Below, one piece after another: positions 61,074 through 64,000 of a DNA stretch of 64,000 bases. Location of the stretch: NCBI RefSeq assembly GCF_000403845.2, contig NZ_KE159567.1, forward strand, positions 471,670 to 535,669. The letters run 5' to 3'. A model generated the notes under the pieces. It searched no databases. It was not told the DNA's origin and worked only from the letters and a program-made list of their open reading frames with translations. Source of the DNA: Eubacterium sp. 14-2 (lineage in GTDB: Bacteria > Bacillota > Clostridia > Lachnospirales > Lachnospiraceae). The first letter of the stretch is position 1. Every line of letters begins with the position of its first letter. The position numbers and the translations under genes were made by a program.

Positions 61074-62426
61074 ATGAGGCATCATCTGATTATAGAAAAG
61101 TTTGGAAAAATTGAACGGGCAGATATACAAATGGCCCCTTTTACTCTGTTTGTGGGGGATAATAACAGTGGGAAAAGTTATCTCCTGTCATTGCTGTGGG
61201 GAATTTACACCGCAGATGAATCTTCCGTTCTTTTCGCAGGTTTACAAAAATTAAAACGGGAAGTTTATGAAGAAATTTATGGGAGGCTCTGTCATCTGTT
61301 ACGAAATTCAGGCGGAAATCAGGGACAGAAAATAAAAATAGCTTCTGTAAAATTTTTAGAAGTGCTGAATGCTGCATTAAAAAAGAATAAAAACAGATTT
61401 GTGTCAGAGATTTTCAATTCTGAACAGGTATCTATTCAACATCTTTTTGTGGAAATCCAGGAGAATTTCGAGGTGATTGTAGAAAACCGGAAAGAAGGAG
61501 AGTTTACAGAGGTTTCTTTTGCTGAAAAAAAATCTGTTTTATTTTCAGAGAAGATGATGGAACAGGAACCTGAGATGGCAGCCAGGATAGTTTTCAGGCA
61601 TATTCTGCTGTGGTTTCTGAAAGGAAACATTAGAGATTATTACAGTTCCAATGTGGTATATCTTCCGGCGGCAAGGACAGGTTTTATGCTGACCAGAAAC
61701 ATAATAAATAAAGTCGGAAGGCAGGCGGCCTATAATGTATCCGGATTGCATGATATGGGAGAGAAAGAGGATATGGAGCCTTTTACCAGACCGATTATTC
61801 ATTTTTTGGACATATTGGAGAGCCTTTCTTTAGAACATAAAACAAAGTATGGAGAAATTGCTGACTGGATTACGCAAAATATGACCCATGGAGAGCTTCA
61901 GTATGGCAGTGATGCAAACAGAAATGAAATCAGATATGTGCCGCAGGAAAGTGAAATCAGTCTGCCATTGCGTACAACTTCAGCAGTAGTAACAGAATTA
62001 ACACCTTTATTGCTGATTTTGAAATATAAACGTATGTTGAGTACTGTTTGCTATGAAGAACCGGAAATGTGTCTTCATCCCAAATTGCAGCAGGAGATGG
62101 GCAGATTGCTGGTACGTCTTGTAAACAGCGGAATTTCCATGATTGTAACAACCCACAGCGATATTATTGTCCAGCATATCAATAACATGTGCAGCCTGAA
62201 GGAAAAGGGTGCTTCAGAGGAATTACTGGAGAAGCTGGGGCTGAACCGGGAAGATTTGATGGACATACGGGATGTGGCTGTTTATCAGTTTACGGATAAG
62301 GGAATGTATTCTGAAATGGAACGGAAACTTCCTGTGGACGGAGAGTTCAGAGTAGAAACATTTACAAATGCACTGATGAAGATATTGGAGCAAACTTCAG
62401 AAGTACAGGATTTTGAGGGGGAATAA
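61074..62426 (+). CDS. AAA-family (ABC/SMC-like) ATPase, possible defence component
   Basis: The ATG at 61074 follows AAGGAG at 61062-61067. The 450-residue protein has FTLFVGDNNSGKSYLLSLLW near residue 25 (Walker A), a long variable helical insert, LPLRTTSAVVTELTPLLLIL (signature-like region) near 300, YEEPEMCLHPKLQQEMGRLL near 330 (Walker B) and VTTHSDIIVQHI (His switch). This is the AAA_15/AAA_21 ATPase layout shared by OLD, RecF-like and many anti-phage ATPases; no Toprim domain is attached. It is followed one base later by a nuclease-like gene, hence a two-gene unit. Confidence 0.75.
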   Translation: MRHHLIIEKFGKIERADIQMAPFTLFVGDNNSGKSYLLSLLWGIYTADESSVLFAGLQKLKREVYEEIYGRLCHLLRNSGGNQGQKIKIASVKFLEVLNAALKKNKNRFVSEIFNSEQVSIQHLFVEIQENFEVIVENRKEGEFTEVSFAEKKSVLFSEKMMEQEPEMAARIVFRHILLWFLKGNIRDYYSSNVVYLPAARTGFMLTRNIINKVGRQAAYNVSGLHDMGEKEDMEPFTRPIIHFLDILESLSLEHKTKYGEIADWITQNMTHGELQYGSDANRNEIRYVPQESEISLPLRTTSAVVTELTPLLLILKYKRMLSTVCYEEPEMCLHPKLQQEMGRLLVRLVNSGISMIVTTHSDIIVQHINNMCSLKEKGASEELLEKLGLNREDLMDIRDVAVYQFTDKGMYSEMERKLPVDGEFRVETFTNALMKILEQTSEVQDFEGE

Positions 62427-62427
62427 T

Positions 62428-63034
62428 ATGTTTCCGCTGCATGTGGAGAAAAAGCTGCAGATGTTTCAGAAAGAAAAGTATGCAGTATTGAATGAGAATG
62501 AACAGAAAGAACTGGAGGAAAAAAGTGAGAGCGGCAGGGTGAAACTTACATTTACTGTTCTGGGAGAGACATTGATTCTGTTATCTCCGGAACACAATGT
62601 ATTGCCCTGGCTGGATGGAAAACAGAAGGGGGGCAACATCCTGTGCAGATATTTTTGTGTACAGATGGGAGGAAAACAGGGAAGTATGGGATTTGCATGT
62701 AATTGAGTTTAAAAAGACGATCAATACCGGCTCCCTTGGCAAATCAAAATGGCAGTTTACCATGGGAATTTATAATGCCCGTGCAGTTGCTGCTTTTTTG
62801 GGGATGGAACTGGAAAATATTTATCTGTATTCCGGATACAGGAAGGATAATCTGTCTTCCATGCAAAATGAGTCTCTGATTGCTCTGAGAGCCAGCAATA
62901 ACAGAGATAAATTAAAGGAAATAAAGCAGTGGAATAATGATGTATGCGAGCTGGAACTGGACGGAACAAACAGAATGCTGCCTCATCAGAAAATAAAATT
63001 GAATCAGGATGGTGACGGAACCTTATGTATCTGA
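62428..63034 (+). pseudogene. Partner of the ATPase, PD-(D/E)XK nuclease-like, frameshifted at G6
   Basis: GAGGGGGA precedes the ATG at 62428. The frame runs to a run of six G (62628-62633), then leaves the fold and stops at 62706. One frame over, the protein continues ADIFVYRWEENREVWDLHVIEFKKT, SKWQFTMGIYNARAVAAFLG and on to 63034. With five G the whole would be 201 residues with D...EFK spaced as in PD-(D/E)XK nucleases. Phase variation, a true mutation or an assembly error are all possible. The nuclease call rests on the D and ExK pattern only. Confidence 0.6.
62628..62633 (+). repeat. G6 run at the frameshift in the ATPase-partner gene
   Basis: Six G follow CAGAA. Removing one G joins LDGKQKG to ATSCADIFVY in one frame. 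Confidence 0.6.
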
Positions 63035-63052
63035 AAATAAGCATCTTCAAAT

Positions 63053-63448
63053 TCAGAAAAACCGGTTCAGCAGTCCATCCAGAACCTGAAGCAAAACAGA
63101 TAAAAATCCCCATCCCATGCCGAGCATGGCCCACAGATAGAAAGCCAGTTCCATAAAAAGCCAGTTTCCTGTGAGAAACAGATACGGAACCAGCAGCAGA
63201 AGCAGAAGGCCGGCTGCTGTGGCCAGTAAAACGCCTGTGTATCCCAGATAAGTCAGTTTTCCCATATCTGCTCCGTGAATATCCTTTTCACATTGCAGCA
63301 GGGTAAAAAAATGCTGATACAGGGTTTTTGCCCGAAAAGCCCGGATATATCTGTGGCCGCCCCGGAAACTTCGGTATTCACAGCCTGCGGCCAGAGCAAC
63401 ATAAACCCCTGCTATACACAATACCAGTCTTAATATTCTGAAAATCAT
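63053..63448 (-). CDS. Small membrane protein, unknown function
   Basis: The 131-residue protein has an N-terminal hydrophobic segment, a basic loop (EYRSFRGGHRYIRAFRAKTL) and two more hydrophobic segments (VLLATAAGLLLLLLVPYLF, ELAFYLWAMLGMGW). I recognise no family. It follows the ogt gene on the minus strand by 31 bases and may share its transcript. It is convergent with the ATPase pair. Confidence 0.6.
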   Translation of the reverse strand: MIFRILRLVLCIAGVYVALAAGCEYRSFRGGHRYIRAFRAKTLYQHFFTLLQCEKDIHGADMGKLTYLGYTGVLLATAAGLLLLLLVPYLFLTGNWLFMELAFYLWAMLGMGWGFLSVLLQVLDGLLNRFF

Positions 63449-63479
63449 ATCTTAATCTCCTGGTTTTGAAAATGTAAAA

Positions 63480-63980
63480 TCAGTCTGTTCTTTCAACAAA
63501 CAGATGTGAATTTTTGTATTCATGTTCCAGCAGCCATTCTTTGATATCCAGTCCGCCGGCATAACCCACAAGGGAACCGTTGCTTCCTATGACCCGGTGA
63601 CAGGGAATGATAATCATGATGGGGTTGCGGTTATTTGCCATACCCACTGCCCGGCAGCCCCTGGGATTTTCGATCTGTACAGCAATTTCTTTATAGCTGC
63701 GTGTTTCCCCATAGGGAATGGTACATAAAGCCTTCCAGGCTTTTTGCTGAAATAAGGTTCCACAGGGGTTCAGAGGAAGGTCGAAAGCCTTCCGACTGCC
63801 TTGAAAGTATTCGGTAAGCTGGGTTCTGGCAGAGCGGATAAGAACAGTATCTTTCTGCCTGGCAGGGAAATCAGCCGGAAGTTTTTCCCGGTCAGACAGA
63901 CACAGGCGTGTCAGGTACCCGTGTTCCTCCAGAATCAGCATGGTGCCCAGAGGGGAGGAATAGTAATCCAGATATTTCAT
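63480..63980 (-). CDS. ogt: Methylated-DNA-protein-cysteine S-methyltransferase
   Basis: The 166-residue protein begins KYLDYYSSPLGTMLILEE and has KAWKALCTIPYGETRSYKEIA near residue 80. RAVGMANNRNPIMIIIPCHRVIGSNGSLVGYAGG near residue 110 carries the acceptor Cys in PCHRV. It repairs O6-alkylguanine by suicidal transfer of the alkyl group. No Ada regulatory domain is attached, so it is the Ogt/MGMT type. Confidence 0.95.
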   Translation of the reverse strand: MKYLDYYSSPLGTMLILEEHGYLTRLCLSDREKLPADFPARQKDTVLIRSARTQLTEYFQGSRKAFDLPLNPCGTLFQQKAWKALCTIPYGETRSYKEIAVQIENPRGCRAVGMANNRNPIMIIIPCHRVIGSNGSLVGYAGGLDIKEWLLEHEYKNSHLFVERTD

Positions 63981-64000
63981 GATTGCAGCCTTTCTTTTTT

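Noticed and set aside
1-64000. CRISPR arrays, rRNA and tRNA genes
   Set aside because: No regularly spaced direct repeats, cloverleaf-like segments or rRNA motifs were noticed on either strand.

Overview
The window looks like a low-GC, monoderm Clostridia chromosome, most likely Lachnospiraceae. The grounds are two LytR-CpsA-Psr ligases, secreted cell-wall hydrolases with fibronectin III tails, HtrA with a long cytoplasmic head, Gram-positive Shine-Dalgarno sites and an AT-rich surface-polysaccharide locus. The genus cannot be fixed from the sequence alone. No rRNA, tRNA or CRISPR was seen.

Region 1 (1 to about 4.6 kb): tail of a polysaccharide locus, with a GT2 glycosyltransferase cut by the window edge, a flippase-like membrane protein, a kinase-like protein, a HAD phosphatase, a nucleotidyltransferase and a GtrA protein. 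Region 2 (4.6-6.9 kb): an internally deleted DDE transposase and an IS3-family element with a frameshifted transposase. Region 3 (7.1-32.8 kb): a large plus-strand capsule/exopolysaccharide locus. It encodes aminotransferase and acetyltransferase genes for a 4-amino-6-deoxy sugar, a PglC-like initiating phosphoglycosyltransferase, three GT4 glycosyltransferases, a WbpG-HisH-HisF amidination trio, a WbpA/B/D/E set for UDP-2,3-diacetamido-glucuronate, a CapE/F/G set for UDP-L-FucNAc, a Wzy-like polymerase, a Wzx-like flippase and a Wzz-like protein. Region 4 (32.9-36.1 kb): three minus-strand membrane-protein genes of unknown role. Region 5 (36.5-53.8 kb): LCP ligases, fn3 proteins, a diguanylate cyclase, an amidase, a glucosaminidase, a second initiating transferase with GT2 enzymes, and glmS. 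Region 6 (53.8-64 kb): a palindrome-rich spacer, gtrA, gene remnants, htrA, carbamate kinase, pyruvate kinase, a lipoprotein amidase, an ATPase/nuclease-like pair and ogt.

The most striking observation is a set of five long poly-G tracts (9, 13, 11, 9 and 13 G) in the AT-rich locus between 7.7 and 25.0 kb. Each lies inside, or at the junction of, a gene for a decorating enzyme: acyltransferase, paired PglD-like acetyltransferases, a CatB-like acetyltransferase, a NodB-like deacetylase and a SAM methyltransferase. Two are in register (ON), two are out of register with an intact downstream remainder in another frame (OFF), and one sets whether two acetyltransferases are fused or separate. I read this as a multi-gene slipped-strand phase-variation system that alters polymer decoration while leaving the backbone genes untouched. 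Two OFF tracts also uncouple ATGA stop/start junctions to the next gene, so they may tune the downstream glycosyltransferase and flippase.
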